DNA from: Ignavibacteria bacterium
GTDB taxonomy: Bacteria > Bacteroidota > Ignavibacteria > Tepidaquicellales > OLB5
DNA: 64,000 bases
Assembly (NCBI GenBank): GCA_017303675.1
Contig: JAFLBX010000002.1
Location: forward strand, 1 to 64,000
Reading direction: 5' to 3'
The notes under the pieces were generated by a model. The model worked only from the letters and a program-made list of their open reading frames with translations, ran no database searches and was not told where the DNA came from. Made by a program: the position numbers and the translations under genes. Positions 19,181 through 27,196 of this stretch are shown one piece after another (within the stretch, counting starts at the first letter, position 1; every line of letters begins with the position of its first letter).

Positions 19181-19654
19181 ATGCAAAATTTCTCTAAATT
19201 ATTAGTTTTATCGCTGATCTTTATTTCTGCTGTAAATGCTGAACCCAAACAATTAACAAATTTTATCCAGATCTTTGATGCGCTTAAATCAGGTTACAGG
19301 GTAAATGCTGTAATTCATTATAAGGATTGTTTGCTTGTTTCAGAAGGTGATACGCTCAAAGCCCCCGATGCTGTTGGCGGTATGGATATCATGCCGTATG
19401 AATATTTTGCGGCCGGTGTCATAGGCAAGAATATAGCTTTTATTTCAACCTCTGAAACAGTTATGATATATCTTAAAGGTTTCGGAGGCTATCTTAACAA
19501 CTATGTTAAGCTCCGCATTTATGAAGATAACAAAGTGGAAATTACTGCAAGGTATCTTACGATTGATAAGCAGGAAGTGAAAATGGATGAAACCTTCTAT
19601 GGTGAAATTAATGACGGCACCAATGGTAAAGCAGTCTATTTTTATGCAAATTAA
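19181..19654 (+). CDS. Exported VirK-like protein
   Basis: 157 aa. Signal peptide residues 1-20 (ending AVNA). The mature part contains YRVNAVIHYKDCLL, GGMDIMPYEYFAAGVIG, FISTSETVMIY, YVKLRIYEDNKVEITARYL and VKMDETFYGEI. This order matches what I remember of the VirK family (small periplasmic proteins of unclear function). One conserved-looking cysteine (CLL) is present. The gene stands alone. Confidence 0.65.
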   Translation: MQNFSKLLVLSLIFISAVNAEPKQLTNFIQIFDALKSGYRVNAVIHYKDCLLVSEGDTLKAPDAVGGMDIMPYEYFAAGVIGKNIAFISTSETVMIYLKGFGGYLNNYVKLRIYEDNKVEITARYLTIDKQEVKMDETFYGEINDGTNGKAVYFYAN

Positions 19655-19724
19655 ATTCAACCCCAATGGGGTGAAGTTATAATGTTTACTAAAGCCATAA
19701 ATTTAAAAATTTCCTAAATGAAAA

Positions 19725-20969
19725 ATGAGACTAATTACTATATTCCTTTTGATATTTTCATTTAATTTAAATAATCATGTATTCACTCAATCTGGCTGGG
19801 TCCAGCAATATACTGGAATTAACAGTTTATTGTACAATACTCATTTTGTTGATTTAAACACCGGTTTTGCCTGTGGCGGTTTTCCTTCAGTTATTTTAAA
19901 AACTACGAATTCCGGAATTAATTGGACAATCCAAAATTTTCCGGCAATTTCATCTTTTGAAGCAATATATTTTATTTCTTCAAGTGTTGGTTTTGTATCA
20001 AGTAATTATGGCCAGATTTTGAAAACAACCGATAGCGGACTAAACTGGGTATTGAGTTATACTGATTCAACTGCCGCATTTAGATGTTTTAGTTTTATCA
20101 ACACTTCAACAGGCTATTCATCTGGTTATAACGGAAAATTAATTAAAACTACAAATGCCGGGATTAATTGGTTAGCTTTAAATACAAATTCTCAGTTTGA
20201 TTTGGAGTCCGTTGAATTTGTTACACAAAATGAAGGGTTCCTTGCAAGTGACTCTGGGACTATTTATAAATCAACAAATTCAGGTACTAATTGGCAAATT
20301 GTCAGAACTATTCAAGGTGAACAGTTTTATACAATTGATTTTCTGAATTCAAATACTGGTTATGTAGCAGGAGCTAACGGATTAATTTTGAAAACAACTA
20401 ATTCCGGTTTTAACTGGTCTCAGCAAAATTCAGGATTTGTTGGAACAATTTACATGATAAATTTAACTTCAACAGATACAGGTTATGTAATAGGTAGCAG
20501 TGGGACAATTAAAAAAACACTCAACGGAGGATTAACTTGGAATTTGCAAGTCAGTGGGGTCTCAATTGTTTTAAGTGGTTTGTACATGCTAAATAATAAC
20601 ACAGGTTTTGCAGTAGGGGGAAATGGATTAATTCTGAAAACAACTGATGGAGGAGGAGCTTTTGTTGGTATTACAAATATAACTGGTGAAATTCCGAAAT
20701 ATTTTCATTTATTCCAGAACTACCCCAACCCTTTCAACCCATCAACAACTATTCGTTTTAATATTCCAGCCACTTCATCTGTGGTACATACATTCCTTTC
20801 TGTGTATGATTTACTCGGCCGGAAAGTCGCAACTCTCGTTAACCAACAACTCGCCCCGGGTACATATTCTGCCAACTGGAATGCTACAAACCATCCAAGC
20901 GGTGTGTATTTATACAGACTTACTTCGGGAGAGTTTACAGCAACAAACAAAATGGTTTTGATTAAATAA
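19725..20969 (+). CDS. Secreted Ycf48-like repeat protein with T9SS C-terminal domain
   Basis: 414 aa. Signal peptide to about residue 21 (HVFTQ). At least six Ycf48-like blades, each with x-I-L-K-T-T-N-S-G-x-N-W preceded by F-x-x-x-x-T-G-Y/F (for example ILKTTNSGFNWSQQNSG, TIKKTLNGGLTWNLQ). T9SS tail [54 protein letters not shown]. The tail closely matches those of the genes at 23205 and 24446 (LVNQQLTPGTYS), so the three share recent ancestry. Confidence 0.88.
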   Translation: MRLITIFLLIFSFNLNNHVFTQSGWVQQYTGINSLLYNTHFVDLNTGFACGGFPSVILKTTNSGINWTIQNFPAISSFEAIYFISSSVGFVSSNYGQILKTTDSGLNWVLSYTDSTAAFRCFSFINTSTGYSSGYNGKLIKTTNAGINWLALNTNSQFDLESVEFVTQNEGFLASDSGTIYKSTNSGTNWQIVRTIQGEQFYTIDFLNSNTGYVAGANGLILKTTNSGFNWSQQNSGFVGTIYMINLTSTDTGYVIGSSGTIKKTLNGGLTWNLQVSGVSIVLSGLYMLNNNTGFAVGGNGLILKTTDGGGAFVGITNITGEIPKYFHLFQNYPNPFNPSTTIRFNIPATSSVVHTFLSVYDLLGRKVATLVNQQLAPGTYSANWNATNHPSGVYLYRLTSGEFTATNKMVLIK

Positions 20970-21039
20970 TTTTAGATTATCTTTTTTAATTTCAAAGCGG
21001 TTATATAATTATTGTCATAATCAATCGTCCATAAACCAA

Positions 21040-21101
21040 ACCGCGAAGCGGTGATATTATTGTAATTAACAATACACTATAAATCAAAACCCCGAAGGGG
21101 T
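21040..21101 (+). repeat. REP hairpins upstream of transposase gene
   Basis: Two perfect hairpins with a GAA loop: ACCGC GAA GCGGT (21040-21052) and ACCCC GAA GGGGT (21089-21101), each followed by TGATATTAT. The stems differ by compensated changes, so structure is conserved. They lie immediately 5' of the transposase start at 21121. Confidence 0.85.
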
Positions 21102-21120
21102 GATATTATATAAATTAAAT

Positions 21121-21582
21121 ATGGCAGGAACTTATACACAGCTTTATGTCCAAATTGTTTTCTCTGTACAGGGCAGACAAAATCTTATTTCAAAAGAACA
21201 TAAGGAAGAAATTAATCGTTATTTATCCGGAATTATATCAGGGAAAGGGTGTAAATCAATTATAGTAAACGGAATGGCGGATCATATCCATGCATTCGTA
21301 GGATTAAAACCGGTATTGGCGATTTCAGATCTTGTACGTGAAATGAAAAATAACTCATCAAACTTCATAAATGATAATCATATGGTTAATGGTAAGTTTA
21401 ATTGGCAGGCGGGGTATGGTGCTTTCACATATTCAAGGTCTCAAATTGAAAAAGTATATAATTATATTCTGAACCAGGAAAAACATCATAAGAAAAAATC
21501 ATTTAAGGAAGAATATACAGATTTACTGAAAAAGTTCGAAGTTGAATACGATAAAAAATATTTATTTGAATGGTATGAATGA
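21121..21582 (+). CDS. REP-associated Y1 (HUH) transposase, IS200-like
   Basis: 153 aa from the ATG at 21121; an upstream in-frame ATG at 21100 lies in the REP tail and is rejected. The HUH metal motif is His55-Ile-His57 in MADHIHAFVGL. The single catalytic tyrosine is Tyr115 (or 113) in KVYNYILNQEKHH. C-terminal LLKKFEVEYDKKYLFEW is typical of this group. Y1 enzymes cut and join single-stranded DNA; the REP-associated subgroup acts on REP hairpins and is usually single-copy. Hairpins of one family flank the gene on both sides in opposite orientation, which fits that role. No partner tnpB gene. Confidence 0.9.
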   Translation: MAGTYTQLYVQIVFSVQGRQNLISKEHKEEINRYLSGIISGKGCKSIIVNGMADHIHAFVGLKPVLAISDLVREMKNNSSNFINDNHMVNGKFNWQAGYGAFTYSRSQIEKVYNYILNQEKHHKKKSFKEEYTDLLKKFEVEYDKKYLFEWYE

Positions 21583-21590
21583 ATAGTGTC

Positions 21591-21653
21591 ACCCCTTCGG
21601 GGTTGTAAATAAATTTTATAATCAAAGCTACAATCATTACATCCCTTCGGGAT
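21591..21653 (-). repeat. REP hairpins downstream of transposase gene, inverted
   Basis: ACCCC TTC GGGGT (21591-21603) and ATCCC TTC GGGAT (21641-21653). With TTC in the loop these are the reverse orientation of the upstream copies, so the gene is bracketed by inverted REPs. Confidence 0.85.
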
Positions 21654-21710
21654 TAATTTTATCAATTAGAGAAATTTTTGATTTTATTAATTCTTTGTAC
21701 TTTTGCTTTT

Positions 21711-22057
21711 AAAAACCGCGAAGCGGTGGCATTATTGTAATACATAAATTATCATTTTACCATAACCACGAAGCAGTGGGATTATTGTAATAAAATATCA
21801 TTTTACCATAACCGCGAAGCAGTGAAATTATTGTAATAAAATATCATTTTACCATAACCGCGAAGCAGTGGGATTATAGTAATAAAATATCATTTTACCA
21901 TAACCGCGAAGCAGTGGGATTATAGTAATAAAATATCATTTTACCATAACCGCGAAGCAGTGGGATTATTGTAATAAAATATCATTTTACCATAACCGCG
22001 AAGCGGTGAAATTATTGTAATAATCTAAATAACTTAAAACCCGAACCCCGAAGGGGT
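21711..22057 (+). repeat. Tandem REP array, 46-bp period
   Basis: Seven copies whose AAGCRGTG cores start at 21721, 21771, 21817, 21863, 21909, 21955 and 22001. The spacing is exactly 46 nt except the first (50). The unit is CCGCGAAGCAGTG, then a TTATWGTAATAAAATATCATTTTACCATAA-like linker. The first and last copies keep GCGGT; the inner ones read GCAGT, which breaks one stem pair. A separate ACCCC GAA GGGGT hairpin closes the region at 22045-22057. No spacer diversity, so not CRISPR. Confidence 0.9.
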
Positions 22058-22115
22058 GACATTATAAAGAATAAAACACTGCACTTTTTACGGAACTTTA
22101 AACATATAAAATCGT

Positions 22116-22123
22116 TATATTTG
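22116..22123 (+). promoter_or_regulatory. TAnnTTTG promoter element before 22134 gene
   Basis: TATATTTG matches the Bacteroidota -7 consensus, 10 nt before the ATG. No clear -33 box. Taken at face value the leader would be only a few nucleotides long. Confidence 0.4.
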
Positions 22124-22133
22124 TTGTATAAGT

Positions 22134-22550
22134 ATGGGTAAATTATTGAAAAATATTACAAAATTAATTCTTTCTGTGTTAACGGCATTTTCCGTTTTTA
22201 CACTTAATTTTTCATCTTTTGTTCATTGTTCAGCACTTAATACAAGCGATGAATGCTGCCATGTTACCCACACTGTTAAAAAATGCTGCGCTAAAAATCT
22301 GAAGATCACTCTTAATGAACGTATTACATCACATTGCGGCTGCTCTGTAAAACAGGCTCCGCCTGCGGCTGATCTTTATAACGATCTCAAGAATTCAGGA
22401 CAGTTCTCAAACCAAAAAGTTCTGCTGAACACTTCAGCTTCAAATGCGGAAATATTGAATGTTATTCACAGCAACAAAATTATATTTTATTCACCCCCGC
22501 AAAAATATCAAACCGATACTTATCTCACTAATCTAGCCATACGGATTTAG
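22134..22550 (+). CDS. Small exported Cys-rich protein
   Basis: 138 aa. A hydrophobic segment at about residues 10-27 could be a signal peptide. It is followed by a cysteine cluster (HCSALNTSDECCHVTHTV, KKCCAKN, SHCGCS) and a QAPPA motif near residue 80 that resembles the RAPP ends of the genes at 17966 and 26005. The gene lies 68 nt upstream of the YHS protein gene on the same strand. Cys density suggests metal binding; this is an inference. No known family recognised. Confidence 0.65.
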   Translation: MGKLLKNITKLILSVLTAFSVFTLNFSSFVHCSALNTSDECCHVTHTVKKCCAKNLKITLNERITSHCGCSVKQAPPAADLYNDLKNSGQFSNQKVLLNTSASNAEILNVIHSNKIIFYSPPQKYQTDTYLTNLAIRI

Positions 22551-22618
22551 ATAATATTTATTTCAAGCGCAACTTTTTTTGAAATAACCGAATATCTAAA
22601 TTAATCAGAATATAAAAA

Positions 22619-23107
22619 ATGAAAACCAAATTATTTTTAGCATCAATATTTGTTGTATTATTTGCTCTTACTGTTTCAAATACTTACAGCCAGGAAAAAG
22701 AATGCTGCAAAGATAAATCTTCAAGCCATTGCGGCGATATGAAGTCATCAAATGAAAATAAAGATGGCCAGTGCTGCGATAAACACGGCAATGCCGGCGG
22801 TGATTCCACAGTTTCTTCAGGCATGACATGCCCGGTTTCAGGTGAAGCTATCGGCGAAGGCCAGGGAGTTAAAGTAAGCTATTATGGTAAAGATTATACT
22901 TTCTGCTGCGAAGGGTGCGTTGCTAAATTCAAGAAAGAACCTATGAATTACATCAAAGAAGAAATGACATGCCCGGTTATGGGTGAGGCAGTTGTTAAAG
23001 ATGTATTTGTAATGCATGAAGGCACCAAGTATTACCTTTGCTGCAAATCATGCGTAAAGAAATTCGAAAGCGACCCGGATAAATATAAAAACGGTCCGAA
23101 GAATTAA
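22619..23107 (+). CDS. Exported protein with two YHS (metal-binding) domains
   Basis: 162 aa. Signal peptide to about residue 24 (NTYSQ). A Cys/His-rich linker (CCKDKSSSHCGDMK, QCCDKHGNAG) is followed by two tandem YHS-type units: TCPVSGEAIGEG...YGKDYTFCCEGCVAKFKKEP (about 70-114) and TCPVMGEAVVKD...GTKYYLCCKSCVKKFESDP (about 116-156). Each keeps the C-P-V, F/L-C-C-x-x-C signature used to bind heavy metals such as copper. It probably acts in periplasmic metal handling with the Cys-rich neighbour. A terminator follows. Confidence 0.85.
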   Translation: MKTKLFLASIFVVLFALTVSNTYSQEKECCKDKSSSHCGDMKSSNENKDGQCCDKHGNAGGDSTVSSGMTCPVSGEAIGEGQGVKVSYYGKDYTFCCEGCVAKFKKEPMNYIKEEMTCPVMGEAVVKDVFVMHEGTKYYLCCKSCVKKFESDPDKYKNGPKN

Positions 23108-23131
23108 TAAAATATATCTTTTTAAATTATG

Positions 23132-23160
23132 AATCCCGTTCTAATCAGCGGGATTTTTTA
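23132..23160 (+). terminator. Rho-independent terminator after YHS gene
   Basis: Stem AATCCCG / CGGGATT (23132-23138 and 23149-23155) with six T at the 3' side; 25 nt beyond the stop. Confidence 0.85.
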
Positions 23161-23204
23161 TTTTCAGAAATATTTTAGTAAATTACAGGAAATAAAACAT
23201 AACA

Positions 23205-24440
23205 ATGAATAGAATAATTGCCGTTTTATTCCTGGCAGTTTGCTCCGTTTTACACTCTCAATGGATTCAGCTTGGCTCAAATACTTCTGCTGATCTTAAG
23301 TCGGTTTTTTTCATCAATATCAGTACCGGGTATGTAAGCGGTGCTTCCGGCACTATGCTCAAAACCACTAACGGGGGACTGAACTGGGTTTCACAGGTCA
23401 CCGGAATTTCTGAAAATATTAATTCCGTTTATTTCCTTACACCGCAAACTGGTTATGCCTGCGCCAATAACGGCAAAATTATCTATACCTCCACTGGCGG
23501 CAGTAGCTGGCTTACTGCGCAAAGTAACGTAACTGATAACCTTCTTTCGGTCAGCGGGAATTTCTGCTCTGGCTCAGAAGGAACTTTGCTATATACAACA
23601 AACGGCGGGTTAAACTGGGTGGTCGCATCCGGCGGATTTTTCTCAACGAATTATTACGGTATAAATTCACTTTCCGCATCAATTGCAATTGCATGCGGCG
23701 TGAATGCCATTTTTCAGCCGCTCGTCGCAAGAACCACGAACGGGGGAGTGAACTGGAGCTACTCGACATTTTATCTCAACAGCAATGAAGGCAATCTGCG
23801 GGATGTGATCTTTTTAAATTCAAATAACGTACTTTGTGTTTCCAATGTTTGGGATGGAACAGGCGGAATATCCCGTTCAGTTAACAGCGGCGTTAACTGG
23901 ACAACGCAGATATTTCCATCAGCGCTTAACAGCATTGATATGGCAGGTGCATTCGGTTTTGCTGCCGGCCACCAGGGATATGTACTTAAAACCATCGATT
24001 CAGGGTTAGTTTGGCATCAGTCACAAACCGGATTAAATACTATCTTCAGGTCTGCCGATATTATAGATGAACTCAATGCCTATATATGCGGTGATGGCGG
24101 TGTGATAATAAAAACTACAAATGGTGGAGTAACACTTGTTCAATCGATTACATCTGATATTCCAGTAATTTTTTCCCTTTCTCAAAACTATCCAAACCCC
24201 TTCAACCCTTCAACAACAATAAATTTCAGCATTCCGTCTGTAGAGACTACCCGCAGGGTCGTATCTTTAAAGGTTTACAATATTTCCGGAAGCGAAATCG
24301 CAACCCTGGTTAACCAACAGCTCACTCCTGGTACATATTCTGCAACTTGGGATGCTTCAAACTTCCCAAGCGGTATGTATTTTTACAGGTTAAGCTCAGG
24401 TGGTTTTACTCAAACAAATAAAATGGTTTTAATAAAGTAA
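23205..24440 (+). CDS. Secreted Ycf48-like repeat protein with T9SS C-terminal domain
   Basis: 411 aa. Signal peptide to about residue 18 (LHSQ). Blades carry MLKTTNGGLNW, LLYTTNGGLNW, RTTNGGVNWSYS, VLKTIDSG and IIKTTNGGV. T9SS tail [54 protein letters not shown]. The next gene (24446) begins 5 nt after the stop and is a paralogue, so they form a tandem, co-transcribed pair. Confidence 0.88.
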   Translation: MNRIIAVLFLAVCSVLHSQWIQLGSNTSADLKSVFFINISTGYVSGASGTMLKTTNGGLNWVSQVTGISENINSVYFLTPQTGYACANNGKIIYTSTGGSSWLTAQSNVTDNLLSVSGNFCSGSEGTLLYTTNGGLNWVVASGGFFSTNYYGINSLSASIAIACGVNAIFQPLVARTTNGGVNWSYSTFYLNSNEGNLRDVIFLNSNNVLCVSNVWDGTGGISRSVNSGVNWTTQIFPSALNSIDMAGAFGFAAGHQGYVLKTIDSGLVWHQSQTGLNTIFRSADIIDELNAYICGDGGVIIKTTNGGVTLVQSITSDIPVIFSLSQNYPNPFNPSTTINFSIPSVETTRRVVSLKVYNISGSEIATLVNQQLTPGTYSATWDASNFPSGMYFYRLSSGGFTQTNKMVLIK

Positions 24441-24445
24441 AATAT

Positions 24446-25720
24446 ATGCGAAAATACTTTTTTATAGCTTATGTGTTTATTTGCAGCCAATGCTTCGCTC
24501 AGTCAGGGTGGATTGTTACTCAACTAAATCCGCAAAATGATCTTGTTGATGTTGTATTCGTAAATGCGCAAATCGGTTTTATGGTTGAAAAATGGACATT
24601 TACACCGCCCGGGTCAAGGATCCTCAAAACAACTAATGGCGGAGTAAATTGGTTCAATAATTACGAACCTTCAAACTCCGGTGTTGCGGATATTTTTTTT
24701 CTGAATTCTCAAACCGGCTTTGCAGCCGGCGGCAGGCTTCATAAAACCACTAATGCCGGGATAAACTGGGTACTTGTTCCCGGTGGTAATTTGCTTGGCT
24801 CAGTAAGTGAAATTTTCTTTATAAATGAACTTACAGGATGGAGCGCAAACTATGCAACATCTCAGAGTAATATTTATGGTACAACAAACGGGGGATTAGA
24901 CTGGGTACTCCAGCATTCGTCATCCGGATTTGGTATGCGCTCTGTTTGGTTTACTTCATCACAAAACGGCTTCGCCGTTGAATACGGAATTAATAATACT
25001 AAAATTTTCAAAACTACTAACGGTTCTGTGTGGAGCAGTCAAAGTAATAATATAAAAGGGGAGTCAGTGTTTTTTGTAAATGGGGCAACCGGTTATATTT
25101 CAGGCTCTGATACCGATTTTTACGGCTCAATTCTTAAAACAACAGATAGCGGAAACAGTTGGTCACTTGCTTTTAAAGGCGATCTGTTTAATGAGATCCT
25201 GTCAGTCCATTTTCCCTCAGTTAATACAGGGTATGCTGCCGGAGGAACGGGTATATATAAAACCACAAATGCCGGAGGAAACTGGATCTATCATTCATTA
25301 CCCGGAATTTTTACCGTTGAATCTGTTTTTTTCCTTAATGATACACTGGGCTTTGCCTGCGGAACGCGAGGTACATTTATAAGAACTACAACGGGAGGAG
25401 TAATATCCGTTAACCAGATTAGCAGCGAAATACCAAAACATTTTTCACTTCAACAAAATTACCCTAACCCATTTAATCCATCTACAATTATAAAATTCAG
25501 CATACCTCAAACTCCCCTCTCCTTTGGGGAGGGGCTGGGGGTGGGGTTAAATATATATAACTCACTTGGTCAGAAAATCGCAACTCTCGTCAATCAATCC
25601 CTCACTCCCGGTACATATTCTGTCAACTGGGATGCATCAAACTACTCGGGCGGTGTGTATTTTTACAGGTTAAGCTCAGGTGAATTCACTCAGACAAATA
25701 AAATGATATTGATAAAATAA
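24446..25720 (+). CDS. Secreted Ycf48-like repeat protein with T9SS C-terminal domain, carrying an inserted palindrome
   Basis: 424 aa. Signal peptide to about residue 19 (CFAQ). Six or so blades (ILKTTNGGVNW, LHKTTNAGINW, IYGTTNGGLDW, ILKTTDSGNSW, IYKTTNAGGNW). Tail [18 protein letters not shown], then the residues QTPLSFGEGLGVG, then LNIYNSLGQKIATLVNQSLTPGTY, SGGVYFYRL, KMILIK. The extra residues come from a palindromic repeat at about 25510-25545 that keeps the frame. It lies in the same loop as the insert in the 7969 gene. Confidence 0.88.
   Translation: MRKYFFIAYVFICSQCFAQSGWIVTQLNPQNDLVDVVFVNAQIGFMVEKWTFTPPGSRILKTTNGGVNWFNNYEPSNSGVADIFFLNSQTGFAAGGRLHKTTNAGINWVLVPGGNLLGSVSEIFFINELTGWSANYATSQSNIYGTTNGGLDWVLQHSSSGFGMRSVWFTSSQNGFAVEYGINNTKIFKTTNGSVWSSQSNNIKGESVFFVNGATGYISGSDTDFYGSILKTTDSGNSWSLAFKGDLFNEILSVHFPSVNTGYAAGGTGIYKTTNAGGNWIYHSLPGIFTVESVFFLNDTLGFACGTRGTFIRTTTGGVISVNQISSEIPKHFSLQQNYPNPFNPSTIIKFSIPQTPLSFGEGLGVGLNIYNSLGQKIATLVNQSLTPGTYSVNWDASNYSGGVYFYRLSSGEFTQTNKMILIK
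25510..25545. repeat. Palindromic repeat inserted in frame inside a T9SS tail
   Basis: CCCCTCTCCTTTGGGGAGGGG followed by a CTGGGGGTGGGG tail, the same consensus as intergenic copies at 4667-4700 and 34138-34180 (which read CCCTCTCC...GGAGAGGGG...GGGGGTGAGG). It is wholly inside the 24446 coding sequence and encodes PLSFGEGLGVG. Confidence 0.85.
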
Positions 25721-25768
25721 TTCAGACAATTACGGTTCATCTTGTTTCCTTTTCTTTGGGTGAGTTCT

Positions 25769-25797
25769 GTCATCCTGAGCGCAGCGAAGGATCCAGG
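25769..25797 (+). repeat. GTCATCCTGAG...GGATCCAG dispersed repeat
   Basis: TGTCATCCTGAGC-GCAGCGAAGGATCCAG type element. Other copies: 29446-29476, 29572-29603, 29686-29725 (inverted), 34220-34258, 36353-36384, and shorter variants at 34363-34386, 36777-36803 and 36827-36868. The spacer 25721-26004 shows no gene; the short reading frame across it on the minus strand comes from this repeat. Confidence 0.85.
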
Positions 25798-26004
25798 CAA
25801 CAAATTGCAAAGATAACTTGAGCAATACATGACTACAATTTTTCACAATTCTTGAATAACAGACTTCAAAAGTCCCTTTTTCTTTTTTCCACCCTCTAAT
25901 CATACCGTTAACATTTAAAGAAACTATCTGCCACAAACATCCGTTCTAACCATTGCATAAATTGACTTGTTACAAAATTCATTCTTTATTAATATTGCAG
26001 CACA

Positions 26005-26292
26005 TTGAATAAATTCCGCAAATACTCTGCTTCAATTCTTCTCATTTTTGCATTTTTTGCAATAAATGGGGCGGAATTCCTCCATCACCATGAGCATTGT
26101 GAAAGCACCCCAAAGCAATCAAAATGCGAAGCATGTATTTTTAATAATTCACTTCATCAGGTTGTTGTTGAATGCATCCGCCCATTCACCCCGGTATTTG
26201 AAGCTGAATTTACTATCCGTTTATTCTCCACTCCGATAAATCATAATTATTCATTACAGGATCTAAAATCACGCGCACCTCCCGCTGCATAG
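26005..26292 (+). CDS. Small exported His/Cys protein with C-terminal SRAPPA motif
   Basis: 95 aa from a TTG at 26005. Signal-type hydrophobic stretch at residues 9-22 (ASILLIFAFFAINGA), then a possible metal site FLHHHEHCES...KCEACIF, and a C-terminus LQDLKSRAPPAA. It is the first of three same-strand genes (this one, a lipoprotein, a TonB receptor). His3 and CxxC spacing suggest Zn/Cu/Ni binding, and position suggests a role in uptake with the receptor; both are inferences. No family recognised. Confidence 0.65.
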   Translation: MNKFRKYSASILLIFAFFAINGAEFLHHHEHCESTPKQSKCEACIFNNSLHQVVVECIRPFTPVFEAEFTIRLFSTPINHNYSLQDLKSRAPPAA

Positions 26293-26347
26293 TATTACCC
26301 CGTATTTTCATGTTTAATAACTAAAATTATTCATAAGAGGTATTACT

Positions 26348-27196
26348 ATGCGCTTTATCAAAAAGCAATTTGCTTTATTGGTTTTGTTTTCTATTATATT
26401 TGTACCCGCTTTAATTATCAATGGCTGCGGTGAAGATAATGTTACTACTCCCCAAAGCGAACATTTTGAACCTGCAGGACTCTTCATTTTGTCGGAAGGC
26501 AGCACATCTGATACACTGCTTTCAGTTTTTAATGCAGTTGTAAGGGCAGGTGATACACTTAAAGCTCCCTATAATATACTATCAGCTCATTGGGAAGTTT
26601 TTTTCTGGGATGAGAACAGAAATGTTATTACTCCTCCCTCAGATGGCAGCCATACTCTTGGCTTTACTATACGCGATGCCTCTGTAATTGAAACCGTAAT
26701 GGATAACCCGAATGACTGGGCATTTCATCTCAAAGGGCTTTCACTTTCAACTGATACAACTTCAATGCAGGTCAAAATTCTGCATCAGGGGCACTCTGAT
26801 TTTACCATCCCATTTGTTCCCGTTAAAGTTGACCCGTGTGAAATACCTGCTCCTGCCGGCTTTGTTATCATAGATACAATATCCAATATTATAATTGCCC
26901 GTGATTCTGCCGGAATTCAGACAGGTGATACCCTAGTTATAAACGCAGGCTCATCAACAAACAGGCTAAAAATATACTGGCTTGATAAAGATGGTGAACG
27001 CTTTCAGCCATGTGATTCTTATACACTATCTGCCAATGCAAATCCAACCGGTATAGCAAACTTTACCAATAAGCCCGGTGAGTTCTCGTTTAAGATAGAA
27101 GGTATTGCTGCAGGAAATACACTAATCTCTATAAGGCTTTTCAGGGATGCAAACCTGGTTTACGGAACAAGAAATATTCCTGTAAGGGTAAACTAA
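26348..27196 (+). CDS. Lipoprotein with two internal repeats
   Basis: 282 aa. Lipoprotein signal: hydrophobic 8-24, then LIINGCGED with the lipid Cys near residue 27. The mature part has two similar units of about 115 residues: PAGLFILSEGSTSDTLL...AHWEVFFWDENRNVITP...DWAFHLKGLS and PAGFVIIDTISNIII...LKIYWLDKDGERFQP...EFSFKIEGIA. The spacing before the receptor gene is zero: its TAA is directly followed by the receptor ATG. It is probably an outer-membrane-anchored partner of the receptor, like SusD-type or substrate-binding lipoproteins in principle, but no known domain was recognised. Confidence 0.8.
   Translation: MRFIKKQFALLVLFSIIFVPALIINGCGEDNVTTPQSEHFEPAGLFILSEGSTSDTLLSVFNAVVRAGDTLKAPYNILSAHWEVFFWDENRNVITPPSDGSHTLGFTIRDASVIETVMDNPNDWAFHLKGLSLSTDTTSMQVKILHQGHSDFTIPFVPVKVDPCEIPAPAGFVIIDTISNIIIARDSAGIQTGDTLVINAGSSTNRLKIYWLDKDGERFQPCDSYTLSANANPTGIANFTNKPGEFSFKIEGIAAGNTLISIRLFRDANLVYGTRNIPVRVN

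Noticed and set aside
21711-22057. Possible CRISPR array (regular spacing)
   Set aside because: The linkers are almost identical and the conserved core is a short REP hairpin; no cas genes nearby.
25730-25936. 68-codon minus-strand frame
   Set aside because: Contains a dispersed repeat and has no protein-like features.
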